Shown here in pieces: positions 42,901 to 53,384 of a DNA stretch of 64,000 nt. Source of the DNA: Ascaphus truei (lineage: Eukaryota; Chordata; Amphibia; Anura; Ascaphidae). The notes below the pieces were generated by a model. The model was not told where the DNA came from and searched no databases. It was given only the letters and a program-made list of their open reading frames with translations. Numbering within the stretch: position 1 is the stretch's first letter; each line of letters begins with the position of its first letter. Position numbers and translations under genes: made by a program. The stretch covers positions 304,739,027 through 304,803,026 of the forward strand of contig CM071568.1 of NCBI GenBank assembly GCA_036426205.1. Reading direction: 5' to 3'.

Positions 42901-43620
42901 GTGTGTATAATCAAAAGAAATATATAGTGGCGCCAAACAAAGTGTAACAGTATTACACAATCAGTTTGTGAAAATATAGTAATACTAAGTGTAGTATTCA
43001 ATGTATGGGCACATAAGTGAAAAATATATAAGTGAAGATATACACAAACAATAGACATAATAGTGCATAAAGAGATATAAAATAAACAGTCCCGTAAAGT
43101 CACATGTAGGTTGTTGTTCTTCCTGGATGAAATCCCCGCAGGTGGAAGGGGGTCATGGCTACTTCCAATGGGATGAACTACAGCCGATAAGAAAGTGCAC
43201 GCCCCATAGCGTAAAAAGTATAACCCTTTAATAAAATGAAGAGGGAGGGAAACAAGTGCACTCACAAGGGAAGGGATTTTAAAAGCAGTGTGTGAAATAT
43301 CATCAGCCAGCGATCCCATCAGTGTAGAACCTCAGTCCTGGCAATCCTCACATAAGAGATGTTCAGAGCAGGTCCGCTGGGGACTCAATCCGGTAGGAAG
43401 GCGAGTCCTTGATGTTAGGGAGATTCAAAATCTCGCAGCCAAAAGTACACGGAGGGACCAGGCCTCGTCAAACGCCTTGCGTGATGACACTACTTGACGA
43501 GGCTGGGTCCTGCTCTAGGCTTCCTGGCCTACAACAGGTGAGCTACCCAGCACCAGAGTACATGTAACATGGCAGATCCCCCATAGGGAGGGAGGGGGAG
43601 GTTGTTACATATATATACAC
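42901..43620. mobile_element. Penelope pseudo-LTR-like sequence
   Basis: agtggcgccaaacaaagtg, aagtgcactcacaaggg and an inverted pair gcctcgtcaa (43,462-43,471) / ttgacgaggc (43,494-43,503) give the look of a pseudo-LTR with a decayed ribozyme region. No protein frame. Confidence 0.4.
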
Positions 43621-44769
43621 AAAATAAAAATATATATATTACAGCGCCACACTAGAGAAAAATGAAATGTAGATAATTAATAGTAAGGGGCTAAGCTAAA
43701 TAGATAGAAAGACTACTTAAAAAGTAAATATAAAAGGTCCAGGCAAACAGAAAATACAATATATGGATATGAATAAACTAATAAACCAGTGGAATGATTG
43801 CTAAAACAAACAAGTAACAACACTAGACAAACAATACAGACCGGCGCCTAAAAAGTCCAATGGGAATAGTTACAGTCCAATGGTAATGAAGTCTCAAGAA
43901 GTAAAAATCCAATATTGCACTTCCAAGCTCCACAGCAAGATGTTATACAGTGCATGTGATGCAAAGAGAAAAGACAAAAGAAAAAAACCATCATAGTGCA
44001 ACACTGCTGGAATGAATTGACATGCAAGACAAACAGGACAAGACAAACACAAGCAAGGCTGACAAATAATATAAGAGTCCATTTAATATACACACAATAT
44101 AAAATGACCACTGCAGAAGATGGATCCGGTAGGTAAAACCGGAATCCTATTTACAGAATGTACACAGAACACACGCAGAGATATGTGGTGAACGGCTACA
44201 GCCTCAGGTAATCACGTGGCATCCAGGGGTTGCTCCAAACAATGTCCCTTGTTCCGCGACCGGATGTGCATCACTGGTGGTAGGTCTGGAGTTCTCCAAG
44301 CACTTTCTGCCACTCCGTGGCCGGAAACACGTCACCGGGGGCGGGTCAAAGTGCGAAACCGCCTGTGCGACAATGCCACCTTGGCTACTTAGCATAGGTG
44401 CACTCCCATTTTTACCTGGCGTCTTCCAGGCTAGGGTTTGCTCCCCAAGGTGTGAACTAGCCCAGGATCTCTCATTGAGCAACCATCCTGGCTATTTCAC
44501 CCTTAGCGGCTCTGGGGTCTTTCAACTGCAAATCTTCCCCAGACCCATAGGCGTCGCCTCAACGGGGGATCTGAAGGTTGAGTAGGAAGAGCCCCCAGCT
44601 CATGTATGTAAAACATTTGGTCACTAGCTGCATTTCAAAGACAAATAGAAAAAATGCATCTTGCCTGTCCTTTTAAATCTGCAACCAAAAATCCACTTTA
44701 TTAAAAAAATGTGTTCCCCTTATCCCACAGTTATAATTTTCATATGTGTGTGCTTGGGGTGTTACACTA
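43621..44769. other. Unassigned, possibly another pseudo-LTR
   Basis: Starts with ttacagcgccacactagag; 44,210-44,350 contains two similar halves (ttgttccgcgaccggatgtgcatcac and tgccactccgtggccggaaacacgtcac). No coding frame recognised. Confidence 0.3.
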
Positions 44770-45250
44770 GGGGGCCTATGCAGAGAGCAGCGAATTTTAA
44801 AAATGGCGAATTTCATAAAAAGGAGCTTTTTTGGAGAGTTTTAATCTCCATATGCAGAAAAGTGCGAATTCTGCTATGTTTAACATGGATGCGTCTGGCG
44901 AGTTTAAATTGGCGAGATGCGCGCTTCGGAAACATGTAAAAACAAATTCGCGCCTTTTTTTTTCCCTTTGCAATGGCCGCGAGCGCCAGTTTTTTTTGGC
45001 GAGGCAAAACGGAGACAATCGCGCCATTTTATTGGCGCGAACAGCCGCTAGATGCCGTTCGCGCCTCTCTGCATACGGATATATTTTAAACTGGCGAGAT
45101 TGCGGTTCTCGCCAGCCGCGAGGCGAGTTTTACAAATAGAAATGAAAAATTGGCGCGATTTTCGGAAATCTCCATTTTCTACTGTTTTCTGCGCGATTAT
45201 CTCCAAAAAATGGCGAATTTCGAAAATTCGCTGCTCTCTGCATAGGCCCC
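44770..45250. mobile_element. Miniature inverted-repeat transposon, 481 bp, TA target
   Basis: Ends GGGGCCTATGCAGAGAGCAG and CTGCTCTCTGCATAGGCCCC are inverted repeats of over 30 bp including the cgaatttt continuation. TA precedes (44,768-44,769) and follows (45,251-45,252). The interior is full of ttggcgag, tggcgcg and gcgaat words in both orientations. No transposase. Tc1/mariner-type or other TA-targeting family. Confidence 0.85.
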
Positions 45251-45252
45251 TA

Positions 45253-45720
45253 GGAGAGAAGACACCCTAATTAAAACTTGATTTTATTATATAATTATTA
45301 AAATAAACTGTTTGGGGAAAACCACAAATACAGAACAAACAAAAATAGTTAAAAGGACGGAGAGGTGTTAAACCGGGATCATATCATTGAGCATATCATT
45401 GAGCAAAGCCAATAAGTAAAATAAATTCTAATTTATTCCATAGAAACAGGCAAACACACATTGATTTACAATAGACAGAAGTAGATACACTTGCTGGGGG
45501 TCTGGGGTTGACAAACTGACTTTCCTAGTTGAAATAAAGTCTTTAAAACAGTCCAGTGCTGAAGTGGAAACTTAGAAAATATTCCGGTTTAAAAAGTCAC
45601 ACACTGCCAGGTTTGTGAAAGCTGGCAACTATGGCTTCAGAACAGTGAGAGAGCATGTGCACAAAACACCATCTTTGCTCATTCACTATTCAAAGCCCCC
45701 TGCAGGCTGAGTGCCTCTAA
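45253..45720. other. Spacer between two miniature elements
   Basis: AT-rich unique-looking sequence, nothing recognised. Confidence 0.35.
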
Positions 45721-46079
45721 GGCTGTGTCCATGGAAGGACAGGCAGCGCTGAGCAGTGCGGACGCTCCGCGCTGAGCCCCGGCATCCTCAATGAGGATGT
45801 CTTGAGAGGGGGCTCACGCGAGCGTCCGCAGACGTGCTGAAGTGTTGGAATTTTCAGCTGACAGGCAAAGCTGTTTTTCTGCGCGCTGTCGGCTGAAAAC
45901 ATCCAATCACAGCACAGCAGCGTCAATGTCACGGCACCGTGAGACGTCGGTGCCGTGACGTTGACGTCAGTGCGTCGCAAGCTATTGGCCCAGCAACATC
46001 ACTGCCCCGCCTCCCGATTGCGCCCGCTGGCTCAGCGTCAGCGCGGCTCAGCACTGCTCCCCACTCTATGGACGCAGCC
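45721..46079. mobile_element. Harbinger-like miniature element, 359 bp
   Basis: Left end GGCTGTGTCCATGGAAGG, right end TCTATGGACGCAGCC, imperfect inverted repeats; both flanks are TAA (45,718-45,720 and 46,080-46,082), the 3-bp target of PIF/Harbinger elements. Interior holds an exact palindrome gtcacggcaccgtga-type block (tcacggcaccgtgagacgtcggtgccgtga). Confidence 0.75.
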
Positions 46080-46082
46080 TAA

Positions 46083-46374
46083 GTCTAGAAAAAGGATGGC
46101 CTGTATTTACACAACCATCTTATTTAAACGGTTTTCACGCCCCTAGCATCTAGTGTCCTTTTCATCTAGGGGCCTAGGGTTAGACTCACCGGCACCGAAA
46201 CCCAGAAACCCAGGTAGTTAGGAGATGAAAGACCCTGCTTTATGTTTCATGCATAAAGTATACTAGCTGATATACCCGGCGTTGCCCGGGATGTAATTTT
46301 GGGGGTGCGGGCGACAGGGTTGGGCTTCCCCCCCTTGACAGCTAGGCGTGGCGGCTCACTGGGGGGTGTGGGAG
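46083..46374. other. Unassigned; contains a known-looking interspersed motif
   Basis: actagctgatatacccggcg and ttgcccgggat near 46,262-46,292 is a motif I have the impression recurs beside simple repeats in animal genomes, but I cannot name the family. Confidence 0.3.
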
Positions 46375-46919
46375 GGGGGCGTCAGCAGTGTGACTGGGTG
46401 GGTGACTGACTTGGGGGGTGACTGACTGGGGGGGTGACTGACTGGGTGGGTGTGTGACTGACTGACAGGGTGGGTGACGGACTGGGTGGGTGACTTGGTG
46501 TGTGACTGACTGGGTGGGTGGGTGACGGACTGGGTGGGTGACTTGGTGTGTGACTGACTGACTGGGTGAGTGGGTGGGTGACTGACTGGGTGGGTGACTG
46601 ACTGACTGGGTGACTTGACTGACTGGGTGGGTGACTGACATTGGGTGACTGAGTGGGTGGGTGACTGACTGACTGGGTGGGTGATTGACGGACTGGGTGG
46701 GTGACTAACGGACTGGGTGGGTGACTGACGGACTGGGTGGGTGACTGACGGACTGGGTGGGTAACTGACGGACTGGGTGGGTGACTGACGGACTGGGTGA
46801 GTAACTTGGTGGGTGGGTGACTGACTGGGTGGGTGACTGACTGGGTGGGTGACTGACTGGGTGGGTGAATTAGTTGACTGTGTGGGTGGGTGAATGAATG
46901 AGTGGGTGGGTGACTGGGG
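46375..46919. repeat. (gggtgggtgactgactg)n minisatellite
   Basis: Irregular units of ~12-20 bp with gactgactgggtgggt as core. It abuts the Penelope ORF2 exactly at 46,920, and the ORF2 frame happens to stay open through it (Ser/His/Pro/Thr-rich), which is an artefact. Confidence 0.9.
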
Positions 46920-48748
46920 AAATCTTTGTCCAAAGAACAGTTGCGTCTTAATCTGTGGAACTGACTCTTTGGAACATTATCTAACCATTTTTTGTAATGA
47001 TTGCTACCATACTGTAGGTAGCTGTTTGCAGCCACAGTTTTAAAATGCGTTTTGGTCTGAATAACATTCTGAGGACCCACAAATAACTCTAGATCTAGAA
47101 ATATTATGGTATCTGGGTGAATATTGTATGTGAATTTCAACCCCATTTGGTTATCATTGAAGGATTCCAAAATCCCCTCCAAGGTGCCCCTCTCACCATC
47201 CCAAATAATAAGGATATCATCTATGAAGCGGCCATAGAAAACCAAACCCGCCCCCAGCACAGCATCCCCCCACACATGGGTATTCTCCCACAGTCCCATA
47301 TAGAGGTTAACATAGCTGGGAGCAAATTTGGCCCCCATGGCCGTTCCACAGATTTGCAGATAATATGTATTTCCAAACAGAAAATAGTTATGATTCAACA
47401 TAAATTGGATACATGCTAAAAGGAAGGACCGTTGTGAAGGGTGCAAACTAGGATCTAATTGTAAAAAGTGACTAATTGCCTGGATACCCTTTAAGTGTTC
47501 AATACAGGTGTAGAGTGAAGATACATCACAAGTGACCCAGTGATAGGTATCCTTCCACTTAATGTCAGAGATGGAGTCAATGACATGCAACGTGTCCCGT
47601 ATGTACGAGCGCAATTTGATGACATAAGGCTGTAGATAGTAATCCACATACTGGGACACGTTGGACGTCATCGAGCCAATCCCTGACACAATAGGCCTCC
47701 CTGGTGGTTTAACTATATCTTTGTGCAATTTAGGAATGTGATAGAAAATAGGGGTTCTAGGGTGTTTAATATATAAAAACCTGTGCTCTAATTTTGAAAT
47801 AATTCCCTCAGAGAATGCACATTGGAGGAGACCCCGGAACTCCAACTGATAACCTTCAGATGGATCCTCAGTAAGAATTTGATATGATGTGGTGTCAAGG
47901 AGGAGGCGATGGGCCTCACAGAGATAATCCGCCCGATCCTGCAGGACAATCGCCCCCCCCTTGTCTGCTTGCCGAACAATTAAATCATTGTTGTTTTTTA
48001 TATTCATTAGAGCTTGATTTTCTTCTTTAGTGAGATTGTTAAATTTCAGTTCCACATTGTTAAGACACAACTGTTCTAGGTCTCTCAAGACCACTGTATA
48101 AAAAGTTTCAATAAAGTTACCCTTAGATTGATAAGGGAAATATGTCGATTTTGGGACAAATGGTGATGGTTTACAACTCAATAGAATGCCCTGATCTGCT
48201 TCAATTGGGCTTGAATTGGAATCTAGTAGTGGATTAAAAACATCCTCATGTATAGTAATATCCAGAAGTGAATTATTACTTGAGTCCTGATTGTCTAGTA
48301 TTGTTCTTTTTATGGATGGACCCATAAGTATATCAGTAACATCAAAATTTTGAGTGTTATTGTGTCCATTCCCTATTTGGTCAGATTCTATCAGAAATGA
48401 AGTCAGTGCATTTATACATTCTCTTTCTTGTGTATTAAATACAGATTCCGAATTATCATCCCCCTTTAGGGTAAAGTGTCGCATCAGGGTTAACTTACGG
48501 ATGTATCTATTCAGGTCCACGAACAGGTCGAACCGATTGGGTGTGCTGTTAGGTGCATATGAAAGACCTTTAGCTAACAAGGATATGTGATGTGAAGTGA
48601 GTGTATGTGATGACAGATTATAAATACCATATTCATGTGGTGTATCTACCATCATCTTTAGTTTCTTCTGTCCTTGCTTTTTTGCTCCTCCTCTGACTCC
48701 CCTGAATCTCTTTTTCTCCGGGGTTGTTGTTGGTTCTGTTTCTCCCAT
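46920..48748 (-). CDS. Penelope ORF2, reverse transcriptase part
   Basis: ATG at 48,748 (MGETEPTTTPEKK). Blocks: NLTKEENQALMNIKN, RQADKGGAIVLQ, LPKLHK-type IPKLHKDIVKPPGRPIVSG, VTCDVSSLYTCI, YLQICGTAMGAKFAPSYVNL, FYGRFIDDILIIWDG (catalytic IDD), FLDLELFV and NHYKKWLDNVPKSQFHRL. These are the Penelope RT motifs; the R-x-x-D-D and G-T-A-M-G-A-x-x-A-P boxes are intact over ~600 residues. The protein lacks its GIY-YIG end, which is found separately at 51,735-52,656. Related to the Neptune/Poseidon-like Penelopes of vertebrates by overall appearance; subgroup not proven. Confidence 0.88.
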
Positions 48749-49674
48749 AGTGGATATCTCTTTTCCGTTTCTCTCTGTTCTAAAAAAGAGGTGGATTTGT
48801 TAGATTTGGTAGGTGAGTTTGACCCTTTAGTAATAGTTTTTGATCTTGCCCCTTCTCTATGTTCCACTGCAATTTGTTCATGGGATTCCCCATTGTCTTC
48901 ACAACCGTCCCCCAACACAGAGTACCGATTGGAGGTGGAACAACTTGCAGAGGAAGTAGTAGAAGGGACCTTGTGATATTCCTTCTCTTTTCTATCCATT
49001 CTAGCTTCTTTAATTAAAGTGATAATTTCATTTTTTTCCTTCTCATTAGATATGGGTTTTTTATTTGGTTTAGAATCTCTATTTTCTTGTCTGTACCCTG
49101 AATTGGATCTCCCATATCTCCGATGTTGGAAAGAGTCACCCTTCCTTCTCCAATTTCTAACTCTATCATTTGCGTAGTCATCCTTATCACGTTTGAGTTT
49201 ATTGGTTTTTCTCTCTATGATTTCTTTCTCAAATGACAACACCCTTTTGTGTACTGTTTCATCCAAACGGACGAATTCATCTGTTCCTTCAAATGATTTA
49301 ATGGTTTCTTGTACTCGGGCTATCTCTTTCCCTACTTTCTCCAATCTTTCTTTTCTGTAAGAGATTAAGAGGTTAATAAGTGACACTGAACATGTTTCCA
49401 AAATGGCATTCCATTCTTTAGTAAATGTTTCAGGTGCCTCAAATGTAGGTTTTTTTGTTATTCGCAAACCCCTTGGGACTAACTTGATGTCTATATAGTT
49501 CTGCAGAGAAAGTAAGTCTAACCAGTTCCTTGTTTCATCTTTCGTGTAATTTTCCAACTCTTGAAAATTATTTTTGAGATCTATATTACTCTCTACAATG
49601 CCAGTGGTGTCTTCATTTACAATGTTTGCAAGTTTATTCCTTCTAGCTAACCGCTCCTCACAATTTTGCATCAT
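48658..49674 (-). CDS. Penelope ORF1, basic protein of unknown fold
   Basis: ATG-ATG at 49,674. 338 residues: an N-terminal part with coiled-coil-like helices (RKERLEKVGKEIARVQETIK, EKEIIERKTNKLKRDKDDYA), then a basic/Ser-rich middle (NWRRKGDSFQHRRYGRSNSG) and a charged C-terminus (RRKRDSGESEEEQKSKDRRN). It overlaps the start of ORF2 by 91 bp in another frame. No known domain recognised; an RNA-binding or gag-like role is a guess from composition and position. Confidence 0.7.
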   Translation of the reverse strand: MMQNCEERLARRNKLANIVNEDTTGIVESNIDLKNNFQELENYTKDETRNWLDLLSLQNYIDIKLVPRGLRITKKPTFEAPETFTKEWNAILETCSVSLINLLISYRKERLEKVGKEIARVQETIKSFEGTDEFVRLDETVHKRVLSFEKEIIERKTNKLKRDKDDYANDRVRNWRRKGDSFQHRRYGRSNSGYRQENRDSKPNKKPISNEKEKNEIITLIKEARMDRKEKEYHKVPSTTSSASCSTSNRYSVLGDGCEDNGESHEQIAVEHREGARSKTITKGSNSPTKSNKSTSFLEQRETEKRYPLWEKQNQQQPRRKRDSGESEEEQKSKDRRN

Positions 49675-51734
49675 TTTAGTTAATGTATTGTTTAACTTCT
49701 ATTATAATAGAACAGTTCTTACTATACAACCTCCAACTAAAATGAATATAATAAATGTATTTCAAAGATATATTCTATCAATTCAAGGTTGCAATATGGC
49801 TGCTACCTTATAAAGTGATAGATAACACAACAAAACAAAAATTAAGGAGCGCCTATTATTACAACCTGCCTAACTGTGAGCAAGTTAGCTACTGTGTTGA
49901 GACAACCTATGGGGTGGCCAGAGGGGGTTATAATTATAAAATGGATCCTATGTTATAGGGGTAACACATGTTAAGTAAATTTAACTTTAATGAAAACTAC
50001 TATAAAAAATGTAAAAAAAAAATATAAAAATATATATTAAAAAATACATAAAAATTATTGAAAAAACACCAAAACCTTAAAAAACATAGAGTCCAGTTCC
50101 AATAAAGTGCATCCAGGTAATGGCAGCCCGTTTAAAAGGGATCACAACTCCCTTGTAGATACCTATGAAAGAAAAAGAGAAAAAAACAGGCGCACACCTA
50201 GTGCATTAAGGTAAAACAAACAATTTATGGAACATTAAAAAAGACAAATGCCCACTCACAAGTCAAACGGTAAAATAAAGCAGTTATGAGATAGGCTCTC
50301 ATATGCCAGCAGTAGCGTCCGGATCAGCAATGGAGACCTGTCCTACACGTGTGGCTCAGTCTCCTTCACCGGAAGTGACGTCCTCCCGGTCGTGTGCCCC
50401 GCAATAGGAAATCCCTCCGGGAACCACAGGAACCACAGCTTGTGCCCTAGCTTGCTTGCGTCTGGCTGCTGCACTACCAGGAGTGGTAAGGATGTGTCCG
50501 CTTTTCCTGTCTGGCTCGCCGCTCTCACACTGCAATCCAAGTAGTCCGCGATAGCTGCATTCAGTGGGAAAGTGCCTCCTCCGTCTTAGCCACGCCCAAC
50601 GCGTTTCGTCATCAAAGATGACTTCTTCAGGGGATGCCCATTGGCTGTGACCCAACAGTACTTATAGCAAGGTCAATTTGCATACATAATTAGGAAAACA
50701 ATTAAATCGTTAGTTACATGATTTGATTCACTCCATAGGTCTAAAGTTACCTTATTGCCTTAATTCTTATGGAATGATTATAAAGACACCACTACTTTTG
50801 CAAAAGATGAAACATAGCTCATTTGTATATGTATATAATTTACTTAAATGGTTTATCACAAACTAAGGAATAAATTTAGGATAGAATTAGGATAGAATTC
50901 AAATTGATAGTTGTAATAGGACTTAGATAACAATTGTGATGGCTAGATAGAATGTTTAGACATATAGTTTGTAACTTAAATGAATTAATTGATGATAAAT
51001 TACCACACAATTTGAATACTATTTATTTCTAAATTTAAATCTAGTTACTCAAATTCTCAAGAGTTGGAAAAGGATAGTGACAGTAAGTATTAAAATACCT
51101 AGTTTTCCCAACATATCATTTAACATGGCAAACAATAATTATTCCATTGCAGGGTAAATCCAACCTCAGTGAAAATCACATCCATACCTGTAATTGAATT
51201 ATCAATGCAAAAATAGATAACTATTTGAATCAGAGGTACAGCAAAAGTTGTTACTTACCAAGGACAGAAGAAATATCAAAATGATATGTAGAATTTTGGG
51301 TGTATAATTATATGTATTGTAACTAATATGTAACCTTATGTAAGTGTAAATGTATAATAACTATAATAATAATAGTGTATAATAAGTATAAATGTGAAAT
51401 AACCGTGTTGAATATACGGAAGTTGAATATATATATGTGAATGTGACTATTAAAAAAGTGTATGAATAATGTCTATGAATTCTTGTTATTTGTGTATGTA
51501 TGTAAATTAAATATTGTTTATGTGTGTGAACTAGTAAAATAATAAAGTGAAACAGCAAGACTAGTTTCTGGACCTGAATAGACACATCAAAAATGTGATG
51601 CAATATAATATACAGTGAACAAAAATAATTTTATTGGACAATACATATAAAGATCTGACATGTCACTGTAGTTCAGAGGGAGTGCTATCAGAGCACTCAA
51701 ACCAGACCTCCGAAGGATCACCCACTTTGAGTGA
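49675..51734 (-). other. Penelope 3'/5' junction region (pseudo-LTR)
   Basis: Non-coding part between the GIY-YIG end of one unit and the ORF1 start of the next. It holds the hammerhead core, a GC-rich part (50,330-50,600) and a long AT-rich part (50,660-51,660). Confidence 0.65.
50604..50630 (-). ncRNA. Hammerhead-ribozyme core in the Penelope pseudo-LTR
   Basis: Minus strand: CTGAAGA (fits CUGANGA, 50,630-50,624), a perfect 6-bp stem II GTCATC-ttt-GATGAC (50,622-50,617 with 50,613-50,608), GAAA (50,607-50,604), then ACGC-gttgg-GCGT as stem III. Hammerhead ribozymes in Penelope pseudo-LTRs are established in the literature. The base after stem III is G rather than A/C/U at the expected cleavage site, and stem I pairing is weak, so this copy may be inactive. 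Confidence 0.6.
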
Positions 51735-52656
51735 TCACACTATAGTGCTAATGTCAATGTGATCATTATGTCCCTTTGGATGCAATGTATCCAAAATATA
51801 CATCCAGTAAGTCTCCCTCATACACAGTCTTTTGAAACGATCCCCACCCATATAGGTGGGAGGGATAAATTCAATGCCCATAACTCGTAGGGACCTAGGA
51901 TTTTTTGAGTGTTCATTACAATAATGGCGGGAGAGGTTGTGTGTTTGGCACCCATTTATTATGTTTCTTCGATGTTCTAAGAACCTCGTGCTTAAAGCTC
52001 TTGATGTGCGGCCTACATATTGTAGACCACACTCACATGATATCAAGTAGATGACGTATTCACTGAGACAATTAATGTACTCTGCTATATCATGTGAGGT
52101 GCCATTAGAGTAGGATTTAAATTTATTTGTTTTAATCAAATGTTTGCACGTTAGGCATCTGCTTCTCCCGCATCCAAAGTTCCCCTTAACCCTAATAGGG
52201 ACAGAACCATCCATTTTCAAATTATTGACTACCTTAGATGTTTTTAATTTGCTAGGAGCAATTATGGTTTTGATACTCCTCGCTTTCCTAAAGATAACAG
52301 GAGCATGTTTAGGCAAAAGATGACCAATTTCTGGATCGCTGACCAGAATATTCCAATGGTCATTCATTATTTTTTTAATCTGTATGGCAGACTGATTAAA
52401 TTGTGTAATAAATTTAGGCCCTGATCCATGGGATTTAACCTCATTTTTATTTTTTGTTTTTCTTTTTGATTTTTCCAGCAAAGTTGCACGATCCAGTAAG
52501 CTGGCATCTAAAAAAGATTTATTAACAATTGCCATATCGTAGCCTTTCTCCTGAAACTTAGATGAAAGATCTGTGCCCTGGACATAGAAATCTTTGTCCA
52601 AAGAACAGTTGCGTCTTAATCTGTGGAACTGACACTTTGGAACATTATCTAACCAT
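51735..52656 (-). CDS. Penelope ORF2, C-terminal GIY-YIG endonuclease part
   Basis: Starts at the 69-bp repeat (DNVPKCQFHRLRRNCSLDKD) and continues FYVQGTDLSSKFQEKGYDMA. A Cys-rich linker CGRSRCLTCKHL precedes the endonuclease: YVIYLISCECGLQYVGRTSR (the GIY-YIG variant YLI-YVG), LSTRFLEHRRNI (Arg/His), RHYCNEHS and MGIEFIPP, with a late Glu in RETYWMYILDTL. Ends DIS(T)IV-stop at 51,735. No start codon, since it is the second half of a protein; frames further upstream run into the (ac)n array. Confidence 0.85.
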
Positions 52657-52740
52657 ATATATATACACACACACACAGAGATATATACACACACACACAG
52701 ATATATACACACACACAGATATATATATACACACACACAG

Positions 52741-52773
<33 letters not shown>

Positions 52774-52970
52774 GATATACACACACACACACACAGATAT
52801 ATATACACACACAGATATATACACACACAGATATATATACACACACACACAGATATATATACACACACACACACACACACAGATATACACACACACACAC
52901 AGATATATATACACACACAGATATATACACACACAGATATATATACACACACACACAGATATATACACAG
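52657..52970. repeat. (atatatacacacac)n compound microsatellite
   Basis: Alternating cacacac and agatatata blocks. It touches the Penelope end exactly. Peptides read through it (Cys/Val/Tyr-Ile on minus, Thr/His on plus) are artefacts. Confidence 0.95.
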
Positions 52971-53384
52971 TGATGCGTGGGGCCGGTGATGCGTGGGGCC
53001 GATGCTGCGAGCGGGGGTGTGGGGGGGGAGGTTATGGCTTAACGGCCCAGTCCCTGCACGGGGAAGGTCAGTGCTGTGGGGGCCTGTGCCACATGGAGGG
53101 AGGGCCGGTGTGCTGTGTGGAGGAAGGGGGGGTGGGGGTGAGGCTGCAATGCTGCTGGGAGACATCTGTCTCCCGGTGCTGCTCCTCCAGCGTGCGCGCC
53201 GGGCCTCCCTCTCTCTTACTTCCGGCGCTGCCAGGGAGACCCGGCGCCGGCTTCAGAGGTTTTTTTTTTTTTTGTTTTTTTTTTAAATTAACTAGCAGCC
53301 CTTGTTTCCCGCTGCTGGCGGCAAGCCGTGGCGCACCAGGGCGCCGCGGTGCACACTTTGGGAAACACTGCGTTATACCATTAC
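52971..53384. mobile_element. GC-rich sequence with hAT-like right end
   Basis: Ends gcgccgcggtgcacactttgggaaacactg (53,340-53,371), whose reverse complement begins cagtgtttcccaaagtgtgcacc, a hAT-style terminus. A T-run lies at 53,260-53,283. No left end found and no transposase. Confidence 0.45.

Larger units (their letters stand above)
46920..52656 (-). mobile_element. Penelope-like element, circularly permuted with a 69-bp terminal repeat
   Basis: On the minus strand the order is GIY-YIG part of ORF2 (52,656-51,735), 3' region, hammerhead core (50,630-50,604), 5' region, ORF1 (49,674-48,658), ORF2 RT part (48,748-46,920). The two ends share the same 69 bp of ORF2 (46,920-46,988 and 52,588-52,656; one mismatch), which encodes DNVPKxQFHRLRRNCSLDKD. 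Each end abuts a simple-sequence array. Implied unit length is about 5,668 bp. Together the pieces make one complete set of Penelope functions. Confidence 0.75.

Noticed and set aside
46382..46919. C-terminal extension of the Penelope ORF rich in Ser, His, Pro and Thr
   Set aside because: It is the minisatellite read in frame; element similarity stops exactly at 46,920.
52660..52990. Long frames of Cys/Val/Tyr/Ile or Thr/His repeats
   Set aside because: They are translations of the (atatatacacac)n array.
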